This document shows positions 23,012-32,330 of a DNA stretch of 63,417 bases, piece by piece (position 1 is the first letter of the stretch; every line of letters begins with the position of its first letter). The notes below the pieces were generated by a model. The model was not told where the DNA came from. It worked only from the letters and a program-made list of their open reading frames with translations, and did not search any database. The stretch is from positions 1 through 63,417 of the forward strand of contig CASFXG010000006.1 of the NCBI GenBank assembly GCA_949298635.1, written 5' to 3'. This DNA is from an uncultured Coriobacteriaceae bacterium. Lineage in GTDB: Bacteria; Actinomycetota; Coriobacteriia; Coriobacteriales; Coriobacteriaceae. The position numbers and the translations under genes were made by a program.

Positions 23012-24622
23012 ATGAACGAGATCAAATGTCCGAAGTGCGGAACCGTATTCCAGGTTGATGAAAGCGGCTACGCCGACATCGTACGTCAGGTGCGCGACAA
23101 GGAGTTCACGCGCCAGCTCGAGGAGCGCCAGGCGTCGATGGAGCGCGAGCGGGCTCAGGCGATCAAGCTTGCCGAACAGCAAGTGAGAAGTGCGCTCGAA
23201 CAGGAGGTCTCGGATCGCGATGCCCAGCTTGTCAAACTGCGTGCCCAGCTCGACGGCGTCACGTCCGAGCGCGAGCTCGCCTGCAAGCAGGCTGCCACTG
23301 AAGCGCGTCAGGAGCTCAGCGAAGACATCTCGAAACGCGATTCCCAGATCGCCGAACTTAAGGCACAGCTTGAGGCGGCTCGCGCGGAGCAGGCGCTCGC
23401 GAGCGATAAGGCGGCGGCCGAGGCGCGCGAAGATGCCCAGAAGCGGCTTGCCGAACTGCAGCGCGTCTGCGATGATCTGCAGCGCCAACTCCAGGACGCC
23501 AAGGGCGCGGCGAAGCTCGAGGCGGTGCAGGCGCGCGCCGAGCTGCAAGAGGGGATTTCGGCAAAAGATGCTCAGATTGCAGAGCTGAAGCAGCGCCTTG
23601 CGACGGGCGAGGCGGAACGCGAGCTCGCCGTGACCCGCGCCGTGGCCGCGGCAGAGCGCGAGCGCGACGAGGCCCGCACGGCGCTCGCGAGCGAGCAGGC
23701 GCTTCGCGAGAGCGAACGCAAGCAGATGGAGGCGGCGCATGCCCTCGAGCTCGAGCAGGAGCAGAAGGCGCATGGCGAGATCGTTCGCCAGCGGGATGAG
23801 GAGATCGAGCGCCTGCGCGACATGAAGGTGCGCCTTTCCACCAAGATGGTGGGCGAATCGCTCGAGCAGCACTGCGAGACGGAGTTCAACAAGGTGCGCA
23901 TGGGCATGTTCCCGAACGCGTTCTTCGAGAAGGACAACAAGGCCGTGGCCGGCGAGGGCGACAGCCGCCCTACGAAGGGTGACTTCATCTTCCGTGATTT
24001 TGCCGAAGACGGCACCGAGTTCATCTCCATCATGTTCGAGATGAAAAACGAGAACGACGAGACGGCAAAGGCGAAGAGGCACAAGAACGAGGACTTCTTT
24101 GCCAAACTCGATGCCGACCGCACGAAAAAGGGCTGCGAGTACGCCGTGCTTGTGTCGCTCCTCGAACCCGAAAGCGAGCTCTACAACGAGGGCATCGTGG
24201 ACGTGAGCTACCGCTATCCCAAGATGTACGTCATCCGCCCGCAGTTCTTCATCCCGCTCATCACGCTGCTGCGCAACGCGTCACAAAAAGCAGTGGACTA
24301 CAAGCGGGAGCTCGCCAACCTGCGCCAGCAGAACATCGATGTCACGAATTTCGAGAAGAAACTCGAGGAGTTCCAGAACGGGTTCTCCACGAACTTCGAG
24401 CGCGCGAACCGTAAGTTCAACGAGGCGATCGATGGCATCGACAAGACGATCGGCCAGCTGCAGAAGATCAAGGAGGCGCTCATTTCGAGCGACCGCAACC
24501 TGCGGTTGGCGAACGACAAGGCGCAGGGGCTCACCATCCGCAAACTCACGCTCAAGAACCCCACGATGAAGGCCGCTTTCGAGGCCGCGCGCGAGGAGAG
24601 TGAGGAGCCCGCCGACGAATAA
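23012..24622 (+). CDS. DUF2130 coiled-coil protein
   Basis: A 536-residue protein. It starts with a short zinc-finger-like CPKCGTVF motif, then has about 260 residues of heptad-like coiled coil with repeating units of the form [19 protein letters not shown] globular DUF2130 domain follows (about residues 285-450; for example [20 protein letters not shown]). The spacing of acidic residues and the EMK tripeptide recall a PD-(D/E)XK nuclease fold, which is an inference. ATG at 23012 follows GAGAGGGGCAAGGCG. A second coiled coil ends the protein. Cellular role unknown. Confidence 0.8.
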   Translation: MNEIKCPKCGTVFQVDESGYADIVRQVRDKEFTRQLEERQASMERERAQAIKLAEQQVRSALEQEVSDRDAQLVKLRAQLDGVTSERELACKQAATEARQELSEDISKRDSQIAELKAQLEAARAEQALASDKAAAEAREDAQKRLAELQRVCDDLQRQLQDAKGAAKLEAVQARAELQEGISAKDAQIAELKQRLATGEAERELAVTRAVAAAERERDEARTALASEQALRESERKQMEAAHALELEQEQKAHGEIVRQRDEEIERLRDMKVRLSTKMVGESLEQHCETEFNKVRMGMFPNAFFEKDNKAVAGEGDSRPTKGDFIFRDFAEDGTEFISIMFEMKNENDETAKAKRHKNEDFFAKLDADRTKKGCEYAVLVSLLEPESELYNEGIVDVSYRYPKMYVIRPQFFIPLITLLRNASQKAVDYKRELANLRQQNIDVTNFEKKLEEFQNGFSTNFERANRKFNEAIDGIDKTIGQLQKIKEALISSDRNLRLANDKAQGLTIRKLTLKNPTMKAAFEAAREESEEPADE

Positions 24623-24688
24623 TGCGGCTCGTGCCGTTTGATACAATCCGTGCGGACTGGTTTTCATCGTGTTGATGGCGGGGGAAGC

Positions 24689-25684
24689 ATGAATCGAATT
24701 CGCCAGGTGCTGCTGGGTGGGGAGCTCGATCCGGTGGTGCTCGAGCAAGCGGAGCGCTCCACGTTCGTTCGCATCGATGAGCCGCTGCGGCAGTACTCTT
24801 CGTTCTTCATGCGGCTCGTCGTGGCGGCGATCATCGCCACGGCGGGCGTTGCAGCAGATTCTGCGACGACGATTATCGGCGCGATGCTCGTGGCGCCGCT
24901 CATGTCGCCCATGCTGGGAACGGCACTCGCGGTCGCGATTGGGCGTCCCGCGAAAGCGCTCAGAGCGTTTGCACTCACGGCGCTCGGCATGGGTATCGCC
25001 GTCGTCGTGACAATAGGGGTCACGGCGATCATTCCTGTGGATGTGGACATGAGCACGAATACGCAGGTGCTCGCGCGCACCTCGCCGCGCCTCGTCGACC
25101 TTATCATCGCGCTCGCGTCCGGGTTCGTGGCGGCGCTCGCGTCCATTCGCAGCGACATTCCCGACGCCGTGCCGGGTATCGCCATCTCGGCCTCGATTGT
25201 GCCGCCGCTGTGCGTGGTGGGCGCGGCGCTCTACGAGGGCGTGTTCGATGCTGCGGTGGGAGCGTTTCTGCTCTTCGTGACGAACTACGTAGCGATCCAG
25301 ATCATGGGCGGCGCGGTGTACCTCATCGCCGGCTTGGGAACCCGCGCGCTTTCGGTCATCGAAGGCAAGGCACGGAGCCTGTGGTACGGTGCGGTGGGCA
25401 TCGGAGCGCTCGTGGTGGTGCTTCTGCTCGCATCGACGAGCTTTTCGGTGGTACACGAATCCGAGCAACTGCGTTCTGTGCAGAATGTCGTGGCGGCGTG
25501 GGTCGGTGGGACGGATTGGCGGATCTCGCGCTTCGAGCTCGAAGACGGCTCCCTGCATCTCGAAGTCGCCGGAACTGGCGAGGAGCCGAGCGTCGAGCAG
25601 CTGAACCGTGAGCTCATAGATGCGGGCGTGGAACTCGATGAGGTCTCGCTCGCCGTGGTCGAGGAACATCGCGTACTCAACTAA
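24689..25684 (+). CDS. DUF389 integral membrane protein
   Basis: A 331-residue membrane protein of the DUF389/TIGR00341-type group. About six transmembrane helices lie between residues 35 and 260 (VAAIIATAGVAADSATTIIG, then ALTALGMGIAVVVTIGVTAI, and PGIAISASIVPPLCVVGAAL). The soluble tail (about 265-331) is an alpha/beta segment. The PGIAISASIVPPLC region is the family signature. Function is not established. ATG at 24689 follows GGCGGGGGAAGC; it is 67 nt downstream of the DUF2130 gene and may share its transcript. Confidence 0.82.
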   Translation: MNRIRQVLLGGELDPVVLEQAERSTFVRIDEPLRQYSSFFMRLVVAAIIATAGVAADSATTIIGAMLVAPLMSPMLGTALAVAIGRPAKALRAFALTALGMGIAVVVTIGVTAIIPVDVDMSTNTQVLARTSPRLVDLIIALASGFVAALASIRSDIPDAVPGIAISASIVPPLCVVGAALYEGVFDAAVGAFLLFVTNYVAIQIMGGAVYLIAGLGTRALSVIEGKARSLWYGAVGIGALVVVLLLASTSFSVVHESEQLRSVQNVVAAWVGGTDWRISRFELEDGSLHLEVAGTGEEPSVEQLNRELIDAGVELDEVSLAVVEEHRVLN

Positions 25685-25836
25685 CGCCGCGCATTTGGGA
25701 CGGGGCACGTATAGGGACGGGTTCACTCAAGCTGTGGTTTAATCAATAGCCTGCACGTACTTGGTTCCCTATGTGAGAAAATAGCACGTCTCTGTAGTAA
25801 CGAGGGTTCAATCGCTTTTGCGTGAAAGGTTCTATC

Positions 25837-26451
25837 GTGGAATTCGTCATCCTATACCTCTTGGTGAACATCGCGGCGGGCGCGCTCGCATGCTTCATGG
25901 GCAAGCGCCTGTTCTACATCGTTTTGGGCGTCTTGGTGTTCCTCGGCGTGTTCAACATCGCGCTCACGGCTACGGACGGTTCGCCTGCGTCCTTCGCGAT
26001 CGCTGCCGTGCTCGGCATCATCGCGGCGCTGCTTTCCAAGTACGCCTACAAGGCGGGCGTCTTCCTCATTGGATTTTTCGCAGGCGCCGCGCTCGGCTTC
26101 TTCATTGGTATGCTCGTTCCCAACATGAGTGACTACCTGATGATCATCGTGGTCCTTGCTGGTGCCCTCGTGGGTCTTGCCGCCGTGCGCTGGTGCGACC
26201 TGTTCGTGCGCATCGGCACGGCGTACACGGGCGCGAGCTTCCTCGTCTCGAACGCGCTCGCAGCCGTCCTCGCGTTTCCCCAGCTTCTCGAGCACGCGGT
26301 TCCGGGCGATGCGATGGCGACGTTCGACGCGCTTGCGGGCTTCATCGGCGGCGAGTTCTCGGCTGCCTATTCCACGCCGTTGCTCATCGGCACGCTTGTG
26401 CTCGCGATTGCGGGCGTGATCGTGCAGGGGAACACCAAGGTGAACAAGTAG
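25837..26451 (+). CDS. Polytopic membrane protein, DUF4203-like
   Basis: A 204-residue protein that is almost entirely membrane, with about seven hydrophobic helices and repeated glycine-rich segments (VFLIGFFAGAALGFFIGMLV, then VVLAGALVGLAAVRWCDL). This pattern recalls the TMEM198/DUF4203 group but I would not insist on it. GTG at 25837 is chosen because AAAGG lies 7 nt upstream; the in-frame GTG at 25822 has no ribosome site. Function unknown. Confidence 0.7.
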   Translation: MEFVILYLLVNIAAGALACFMGKRLFYIVLGVLVFLGVFNIALTATDGSPASFAIAAVLGIIAALLSKYAYKAGVFLIGFFAGAALGFFIGMLVPNMSDYLMIIVVLAGALVGLAAVRWCDLFVRIGTAYTGASFLVSNALAAVLAFPQLLEHAVPGDAMATFDALAGFIGGEFSAAYSTPLLIGTLVLAIAGVIVQGNTKVNK

Positions 26452-26646
26452 CCCTGATTCCCGATTTCTCCCGAGTGGGACGAATTGCGCACGATATAGG
26501 GATGCGGCCGGCGGGGTCGATGCTGTTGGGATTAACCGCGCCCGATGCGGAAATACTGAGAGCAGGGATGATCCTGCTGCAATGAACCGCATACGATGCG
26601 GAAGAGCGGTTGCAGGGCGTCGCGTTCGCGCAGGGGAGGTGTCGGC

Positions 26647-27579
26647 ATGCGGGTCATCGTCGAGACGCAAAGCCGCGCACGTGCCCGCGTCCGCGTCCAA
26701 ACGTGGCGCGTCCTCATACGCTTCTTCGAGGCGCTTGCCGGCGTTCCACTCGCTCCGCGGGAAAACGGCGTTACCTTTCGGCACATCTCCCCTATCCGCC
26801 AGGCGATGCACAATGTGGTTCCCGTTCAGCTGCGCGGCAACCGCCAGGCGCTCGCGATGACGATGGGGTTGCTCTTCGGATCCATCCACGCCTTGTTCGC
26901 GCTGCTGAATATCGTTGCCGGTCTGCTCATGAGGTCGTGGTGGATCTTCTCGGTGGGCGTTGTCGTCGCGGCGCTCAACGCGGGCAAGTCCTACCTTGCC
27001 TCCGGCGCGCTCATGAGTGTGGTGACGGAATATGCGGGCGGGGAGACCGATTCGCTGAGGCGTTGCCGGAGGGCGGGGATCGCGCTCATCGCGCTAGTGC
27101 TCGGCATGTCGAAAACGCTCGAGCGCATCGTGCTTCAGGGGTTCGGCGACGGCTATCCCGGTGCGCTTTTGTACGTCTACGCGGTCTATGCGCTCGTGCT
27201 CATTGCGACGGCACTCGTCAACCTGGTGCGCGCGCGGCGCGAGGAGACGCTCGCGGTCAAGGGTGTGCGTGCGTTCAACCTGGCAAGTGCGTTGATTTCC
27301 ATCTTCGCACTGCAGGCGGTCTTGCTCTCGCGCGTGGATTGGGGGAGCCTGCCCGCATGGGTTTCGCGCGATGCGGTGGAAGCCGCAGTCGTAGGGTCGG
27401 TGAGCCTGTGCATGGTCGGCATAGGGCTTTGGCTCGCGGTTTCGGCGACGGTGCGCCTCACGAATCGGCGTGATGGCGGCGTGCGTGCTCGGAGGCGGCG
27501 CGGCGCTGGGCGCACGAAGGGGCGGCGAGGGGCTGCTCGGCGGTCGGGCAGCCGGTTCCGCCGCACGCCTTCGACCTGA
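26647..27579 (+). CDS. Hypothetical membrane protein with arginine-rich tail
   Basis: A 310-residue protein. Residues 1-70 are polar and basic; about six transmembrane helices follow (for example ALAMTMGLLFGSIHALFALL, then WIFSVGVVVAALNAGKSYLA, and SVSLCMVGIGLWLAVSATV). The last 35 residues are very arginine- and glycine-rich and should face the cytoplasm. No family recognised. ATG at 26647 follows AGGGGAGGTGTCGGC. The 195-nt region upstream has repeated GATGCGGAA motifs but no clear promoter. Confidence 0.65.
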   Translation: MRVIVETQSRARARVRVQTWRVLIRFFEALAGVPLAPRENGVTFRHISPIRQAMHNVVPVQLRGNRQALAMTMGLLFGSIHALFALLNIVAGLLMRSWWIFSVGVVVAALNAGKSYLASGALMSVVTEYAGGETDSLRRCRRAGIALIALVLGMSKTLERIVLQGFGDGYPGALLYVYAVYALVLIATALVNLVRARREETLAVKGVRAFNLASALISIFALQAVLLSRVDWGSLPAWVSRDAVEAAVVGSVSLCMVGIGLWLAVSATVRLTNRRDGGVRARRRRGAGRTKGRRGAARRSGSRFRRTPST

Positions 27580-27590
27580 ACTGTCGAGCG

Positions 27591-28520
27591 CTAGACCTCG
27601 TTGACGAGCGGTTCACCCGCTTGCAAGCGACGCAGGTTCTCGGCCGCGATGCGTGCGACGTTGTCGAGCACCGTGTAGAGGTGGAACTGTCCTGCTACGT
27701 GCGGCGTGATGAGCAGATTCGGTGCGCTCCAGAGCGGGTCGTCGGCGGGAAGCGGCTCGGGGGTCGTGACATCGAGTGCTGCGCCCGCGATGTGGCCCTG
27801 CTTGAGCGCTTCGATAAGATCTGCCTGAACCACGAGGTCGCCGCGGCCGCCGTTCGCGAAGTAGGCGGTTGGCTTGCACCGAGCGAGGAACTCGGCATCC
27901 ACGAGGCCGCGCGTGGTGGGCGAGCTCGGCAGGAACGCGGCGATCACGTCTGCTTCGGGGAGTAGCCCGGGTAACTCGTCCATGGCGTGGATGCTCTCGA
28001 AGCCGTCCGGCACAGCGCCGAGGTGCCGGCGCACGCCCCGCACGTGCGCGCCGTGTGCGCGAGCGAGCTGGGCGAAGTGCAGGCCGATGTCGCCGGCGCC
28101 GAGCACGAGCACCTGCGCGCCCGCCATGGTGGTCACCGGGCCGCGGTCTGTCCACGAGTGCGCCCGCTGGTCGTCCCGGTATCCGTCGAGGTGCTTCATG
28201 AGCATGAGCACCATCGTGTAGACATGCTCCGAGACCGCTTGCCCGTAGGCACCCACGGCGTTGGCGAGCGCCGCGCCTGCGGGCATGATGCCCGGCGCTG
28301 CATACGCATCGTGCCCCGCAGAGTTGAGCTGCAGGAGGCGGAGGTTGCGGGCGAGGGCGAGCCGCGCGGGCGGGAGGTTTCCTACGATGACGTCGGCCGC
28401 GGCGATCGCTTCATCCGTCGCTTCGGCGCTCGAGGCGTAGGTGAAAGACGCGCCCGTCGCCGCGGCTTCAATCACCGCGCGTTGCGCCTCGTTGAACGGC
28501 GGCAGCACCAAGATGTTCAT
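27591..28520 (-). CDS. D-isomer specific 2-hydroxyacid dehydrogenase
   Basis: A 309-residue NAD(P)-dependent dehydrogenase that should reduce a 2-keto acid to the D-hydroxy acid (or the reverse). The Rossmann motif is VLVLGAGDIGLHFAQLA (about residues 132-148), the catalytic arginine lies in ANGGRGDLV, the glutamate in the LDVTTPEPLPADDPLW segment, and the histidine in ITPHVAGQ. Substrate specificity is not readable; the GDIG dinucleotide loop and the QLNSAGHDAY segment resemble the YP_ or GhrA-like clades. ATG at 28520 follows AAGGAGTTTCGC. It ends 12 nt from the convergent membrane-protein gene, with no room for a terminator. Confidence 0.88.
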   Translation of the reverse strand: MNILVLPPFNEAQRAVIEAAATGASFTYASSAEATDEAIAAADVIVGNLPPARLALARNLRLLQLNSAGHDAYAAPGIMPAGAALANAVGAYGQAVSEHVYTMVLMLMKHLDGYRDDQRAHSWTDRGPVTTMAGAQVLVLGAGDIGLHFAQLARAHGAHVRGVRRHLGAVPDGFESIHAMDELPGLLPEADVIAAFLPSSPTTRGLVDAEFLARCKPTAYFANGGRGDLVVQADLIEALKQGHIAGAALDVTTPEPLPADDPLWSAPNLLITPHVAGQFHLYTVLDNVARIAAENLRRLQAGEPLVNEV

Positions 28521-28570
28521 GCGAAACTCCTTCAACACGTCACGATGGGCGTCACTCTGGGGACAGGAAC

Positions 28571-28634
28571 GTCACTTTGGGGACGGGTACGTTTGTGCCG
28601 TTTTCGACACAAACTAACCCGTCCCCAAAGTGAC
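28571..28634. repeat. Family F palindrome
   Basis: Outer arms GTCACTTTGGGGACGGGT and the reverse complement ACCCGTCCCCAAAGTGAC, with a loop containing the mirrored GTTTGTG/CACAAAC words. A separate half copy (CAAAGTGACGC) follows at 28640. Confidence 0.85.
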
Positions 28635-28660
28635 GCCCTCAAAGTGACGCGGCGGGGCGG

Positions 28661-29404
28661 CTAGGCGAGAGCCTCCGATGCAGCCTTTTTGATGCCACCC
28701 CACATGGCGAAGCCCCATACGGGCGTCGAGTCCATGAACTGCAGCTGGTGCTCCACCGGATCGACCACCACGGGCAGCGTGAACGCGGCGAACTTGGCCT
28801 TCGGCTTCTCCTTGACGAACTGGACGGCGCCGGGGTTCATGGGGTGCTGCAGCATGACGGGGTAGATGGCGACGCCTTTCTGCAGGCCGCGCGGCACGCC
28901 GGAGTAGTTATGCAGCGCCCAGTCGGTGCACGCGGTGGCGTAGTCACGCATCTCGTTGTAGCCCACGAAGTCGTTCGCATAGATGAAGAAGTACTGGTGG
29001 ATGTTCGCGAGCGCGGCGGAGAAGCGCTTCGTCACGAAGAGGTATGTTTGAAGCTCCGGCACAATTTGGGGCGTCTCACCCAGACGCGCGGCAACCTGCT
29101 GCACGTAGGCGGGAAGCGCTTGCTGCGCCAAGGAATACGACGCGGGAGCTTGAGGTTGCGGAGCGGCGGGAGCTTGGGGCTGTGCGGCGACGGGCTGCGC
29201 GGGCGCGGGGGCGGGTGTCGGTTGAACGACAGGCGCGGGCGCGGGTTGAACGGCGGGCGCCGCGGAGACGGGCGTTGGCACACTCGCGGGCGTCGCGCCC
29301 GTACCGGGGGCGATCGGTTCATTCGGCGAGCTTACCGGCGTGCCGCATACGCCGCAGAAACGTGCTCCGTCATTGAGTTGGGCACCGCACTTCGTGCAAA
29401 ACAT
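28661..29404 (-). CDS. Zinc-ribbon domain protein with proline/alanine-rich linker
   Basis: A 247-residue protein. Residues 1-22 form a zinc ribbon (MFCTKCGAQ...RFCGVCG). Residues 30-100 are a flexible linker made of proline, alanine and glutamine. Residues 105-247 are a compact alpha/beta region (QTYLFVTKRFSAALANIHQY, and FAAFTLPVVVDPVEHQLQF) that I do not recognise. No membrane segment is visible. ATG at 29404 follows AAAGGAGGTCGTG. Function unknown; the layout is common among Coriobacteria and Clostridia paralogues. Confidence 0.7.
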   Translation of the reverse strand: MFCTKCGAQLNDGARFCGVCGTPVSSPNEPIAPGTGATPASVPTPVSAAPAVQPAPAPVVQPTPAPAPAQPVAAQPQAPAAPQPQAPASYSLAQQALPAYVQQVAARLGETPQIVPELQTYLFVTKRFSAALANIHQYFFIYANDFVGYNEMRDYATACTDWALHNYSGVPRGLQKGVAIYPVMLQHPMNPGAVQFVKEKPKAKFAAFTLPVVVDPVEHQLQFMDSTPVWGFAMWGGIKKAASEALA

Positions 29405-29498
29405 CACGACCTCCTTTATGGGTTGATGCCTAGATGATACGACACATCGCGCGCGCCGCAGATATAATGTTCTCGACATGCCGCTGGGAAGGGGAATT

Positions 29499-29840
29499 AT
29501 GGCTGCTCCGGGTAAAGGCCGCATCGTCGGCATTGTGCTCGTCGTCGCGTTTATCGTGGTCGCGGGCTTTTTCTTCAATCCGTTTGCATCTAACGTGCCC
29601 GAGGGCGTCGACACGGACGCGACCGAGCTTCGTTCCGTCACCTGGAGCGGCGACGACTACGAAGTCGTGACGTTCGAGGACGAGCTGTTCGTGCTCAATC
29701 CGGAGAACGTCGAGGTTTATGCGTTGGACGAAGATGTGACGCGTGACTTCATCTCGCGCGATCGCAATACGCTCTGGCTGCAGCAGCGTACGGTCGAAGG
29801 GCTTGGCCTCGACGCTGTGGAGCTCGAACCGGCGGCGTAG
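29499..29840 (+). CDS. Small single-pass membrane protein
   Basis: A 113-residue protein with a membrane anchor at residues 9-29 (IVGIVLVVAFIVVAGFFF) and an acidic outer domain rich in beta-prone residues (YEVVTFEDELFVLNPENVEV). No known family. ATG at 29499 follows GGAAGGGGAATT; the ATG at 29478 overlaps the spacing of that site and is less likely. It is monocistronic, ended by a bidirectional hairpin at 29897. Confidence 0.6.
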   Translation: MAAPGKGRIVGIVLVVAFIVVAGFFFNPFASNVPEGVDTDATELRSVTWSGDDYEVVTFEDELFVLNPENVEVYALDEDVTRDFISRDRNTLWLQQRTVEGLGLDAVELEPAA

Positions 29841-29896
29841 CGGGGGCGCGGTTTCTGTGCGCATTAGGTTTCTGCGCGCAGCATCGATATTCAGCA

Positions 29897-29932
29897 AAGA
29901 CCCTCGGGGCGCGTCTCGCTCCGAGGGTCTTG
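29897..29932. terminator. Hairpin between convergent genes
   Basis: AAGACCCTCGG pairs perfectly with CCGAGGGTCTT around a 13-nt loop. The U tract is weak on both strands, but the site is where two convergent transcripts should end. Confidence 0.5.
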
Positions 29933-29972
29933 TTGGCATGGCGTCTCTGACGGGAAGAAGCCGCTCGACGTT

Positions 29973-30494
29973 CTACGCGATGCGGTAGATATAGTCCTCT
30001 TTGCGCGGGGCTGCCGCGGGCGCTGGCTCGGCGGCATAGCCGAGGATGCAGTTGCCGATGCCTTCGTACTCGTTCGCATCGAGTCCCAGCCGTGCGAGGA
30101 TCTCATGGCCTTCAGGCGATTCGAATTCCTCCTTGGCGCGGTGGATCCAGCAGCTTGCGAGCCCCAAGTCGTGCGCGGCGTTCAGCATGTTGCCCATCAC
30201 GAGCGAACCGTCGTAGACGTGCGTGGGGACGTCTTTGCGTGCGAGGACGACGAGCACGACGGGCGCGCCGTAGAACGGGTCGCCGTCGCCCTCCATGATG
30301 CGCGCGTTGAGTGCCGAGAGCTGGTCGCGCACCTCTTTGTTCGTGATCGCGACGATGATGGGGGATTGCCTGCCCATGCCGGTGGGCGCGAACGTGCCCG
30401 CCTCGAGAACCTTGTCGATGAGTTCGGGAGGAATCGGGTCGGGCTTGAAATTCCTGCAGCTACGGCGTGTGATGAGCGCTTCGATGGTGTTCAT
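29973..30494 (-). CDS. Nitroreductase-family FMN oxidoreductase
   Basis: A 173-residue flavoprotein of the nitroreductase family. The N-terminal ITRRSCRNFKPDPIP is the FMN-phosphate binding stretch, followed by LEAGTFAPTGMGRQSP, and the conserved YDGSLVMGNMLNAAHDLGLASCW helix region (in parts) and GNCILGYAAE near the end. Small nitroreductases of this kind reduce nitro compounds or flavins with NAD(P)H; the physiological substrate is unknown. ATG at 30494 follows AAAGGACGGTGGCC; a GTG two codons earlier is possible. Confidence 0.9.
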   Translation of the reverse strand: MNTIEALITRRSCRNFKPDPIPPELIDKVLEAGTFAPTGMGRQSPIIVAITNKEVRDQLSALNARIMEGDGDPFYGAPVVLVVLARKDVPTHVYDGSLVMGNMLNAAHDLGLASCWIHRAKEEFESPEGHEILARLGLDANEYEGIGNCILGYAAEPAPAAAPRKEDYIYRIA

Positions 30495-30556
30495 GGCCAC
30501 CGTCCTTTCATCTTGCGGTATCTGTCAAGTCATTTGTACCCAGAACAGAAGCGCGA

Positions 30557-30686
30557 CACTTTGGGGACGGGTACGTTCGTGTCGAAAACGTCACAAAGAT
30601 ACCCGTCCCGAAAGTGACGCCCAACACTTTGGGGACGGGGTCAAAAGTGTTGAATTTGGTACTTTTAACCCCGTCCCCAAAGTGTT
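30557..30686. repeat. Two adjacent family F palindromes
   Basis: 30557-30616 (CACTTTGGGGACGGGTAC and GATACCCGTCCCGAAAGTG) and 30623-30686 (AACACTTTGGGGACGGGGTC and GACC-type mirror ending AAAGTGTT). The two copies are separated by 6 nt and together form most of the leader of the PurF-like gene. Confidence 0.85.
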
Positions 30687-30785
30687 GCTTGCGAAAAAGT
30701 CGGCAATCCGGGCGTTTGCGGCCACGCGCAGGCAAGTCGCTTGTATACTGAAGTGCGTTCAATCGTGCCGACAGGAAGGCGAGAC

Positions 30786-32216
30786 ATGGGCGGTTTCTTT
30801 GGCGCAGCTTCGAAGCGCGATGTTGTTCTGGACGTATTCTTCGGCGTCGACTATCACTCGCATCTCGGCACGCGCCGTGCTGGCATGGTGTTCTGCGATG
30901 GCACGGGCGGGTTCAACAAAGAGATCCACTCCATCGAGAACACGCCGTTCCGCTCGCGGTTCGACAAGGACATCGAGCGCTTTCACGGCACGAGCGGTAT
31001 CGGCTGCATCAGCGATACCGACCCGCAGCCCCTGCTCGTGCGCTCGCATCATGGTACGTTCGCCATCACCACTGTTGGTGCCATCAGCAACGCCAACGAG
31101 CTCATCGATGAATACTTCGAACGCGGTGGCGCGCAGTTCATGGCGATGAGTTCTGGCGCGGTGAACCACACCGAGCTCGTGGCGGCGCTCATCAACCAGA
31201 AGGACGACCTTGTAGAGGGCATCATGTTCGCCCAGCGCTCCATCAAGGGATCGCTCACGCTACTCGTGATGACCGAGGACGGTGTGATCTATGCCGCGCG
31301 CGACCCACACGGTCGCCTGCCGGTAATCATAGGCCGCGACGTGAACGGCGATGGCTATTGTGTGTCGCTCGAGAGCTTCGTCTACCATAAGCTGGGCTAC
31401 GAAGACGAGTACGAACTCGGCTCCGGCGAGATTGTGTGTATTACCCCCGAGGGCTACGAGACCGTGGCGCCGGCAAGCGGCGAGATGAAGATCTGCGCGT
31501 TTTTGTGGGTGTACTACGGCTATCCCAATTCGAACTACGAAGGCATGAACGTTGAGGTCATGCGCTATCGCAACGGGCATATCATGGCGCGCGACGAAGC
31601 GCTTGCCGGGACGCTGCCCGAGGTCGACTACGTCGCGGGCGTCCCGGACTCCGGAACGCCGCACGCCATCGGCTACGCTAACGAGTGTGGCGCCACCTTT
31701 GCCCGTCCGTTCATCAAGTACACGCCCACGTGGTCGCGTTCGTTCATGCCTACCAACCAGACAGTGCGCGATCGCATTGCCGAGATGAAGCAGATTCCCG
31801 TACCCGAGCTTATCCGCGACAAGCGCCTGCTGTTTGTGGACGATTCGATCGTGCGCGGCACGCAGCTCGGCAATACGGTGAACTTCCTCTACGAGACTGG
31901 TGCCGCCGAGGTGCACATGCGCTCCGCGTGCCCGCCCATCATGTTCAGCTGCCCGTACCTCTCATTCTCGCGTGGCAAGTCCGACATGGACCTCATCGCG
32001 CGTCGCGTGGTACGCGAGCTCGAGGGGCCGGAGGGCGACAAGCACCTCGATGAGTACGCTGACAGCTCCACAGAGCGCGGCGGCTGCCTGCTTAAGCGCA
32101 TCTGCGAGCAGCTCGGCTTCGACAGCCTGGGCTTTCAGAGCCTGCCCGGCATGCTCGAGGCGATCGGCATCGATCCCACGAAGGTCTGCACCTACTGCTG
32201 GGACGGCCACGAGTAG
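30786..32216 (+). CDS. PurF-like amidophosphoribosyltransferase lacking the N-terminal cysteine
   Basis: A 476-residue protein with the full PurF layout: an Ntn-hydrolase glutaminase domain (1-230; DYHSHLGTRRAGM, CISDTDPQPLLVRSHHGTFA) and a type I phosphoribosyltransferase domain with the PRPP loop LLFVDDSIVRGTQ (about 348-360). In standard PurF the mature protein starts with Cys-Gly-Val/Ile-Phe-Gly and that cysteine is the glutaminase nucleophile. Here the start is MGGFFGAAS, with glycine at that place. The C-terminus has a CTYCWDGHE cysteine pair. It may use free ammonia, or serve another phosphoribosyl transfer. ATG at 30786 follows AGGAAGGCGAGAC. Confidence 0.85.
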   Translation: MGGFFGAASKRDVVLDVFFGVDYHSHLGTRRAGMVFCDGTGGFNKEIHSIENTPFRSRFDKDIERFHGTSGIGCISDTDPQPLLVRSHHGTFAITTVGAISNANELIDEYFERGGAQFMAMSSGAVNHTELVAALINQKDDLVEGIMFAQRSIKGSLTLLVMTEDGVIYAARDPHGRLPVIIGRDVNGDGYCVSLESFVYHKLGYEDEYELGSGEIVCITPEGYETVAPASGEMKICAFLWVYYGYPNSNYEGMNVEVMRYRNGHIMARDEALAGTLPEVDYVAGVPDSGTPHAIGYANECGATFARPFIKYTPTWSRSFMPTNQTVRDRIAEMKQIPVPELIRDKRLLFVDDSIVRGTQLGNTVNFLYETGAAEVHMRSACPPIMFSCPYLSFSRGKSDMDLIARRVVRELEGPEGDKHLDEYADSSTERGGCLLKRICEQLGFDSLGFQSLPGMLEAIGIDPTKVCTYCWDGHE

Positions 32217-32274
32217 TCATAACGGTGGGGACAGCCCCAACGCCATGGCAATGGGGGCAGGCGCTGGGGTGGTT

Positions 32275-32303
32275 CTGCCAAAAGGGACTGTCCCCTTTGG
32301 CAG
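32275..32303. repeat. Family B-like palindrome
   Basis: CTGCCAAAAGGGACTGTCCC then CTTTGGCAG. It keeps the GGGACTGTCCC core of family B but has different flanking arms (CTGCCAAA/TTTGGCAG). Confidence 0.8.
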
Positions 32304-32330
32304 GCGGGCGCGACTGCAGAGGAGTTGTCT

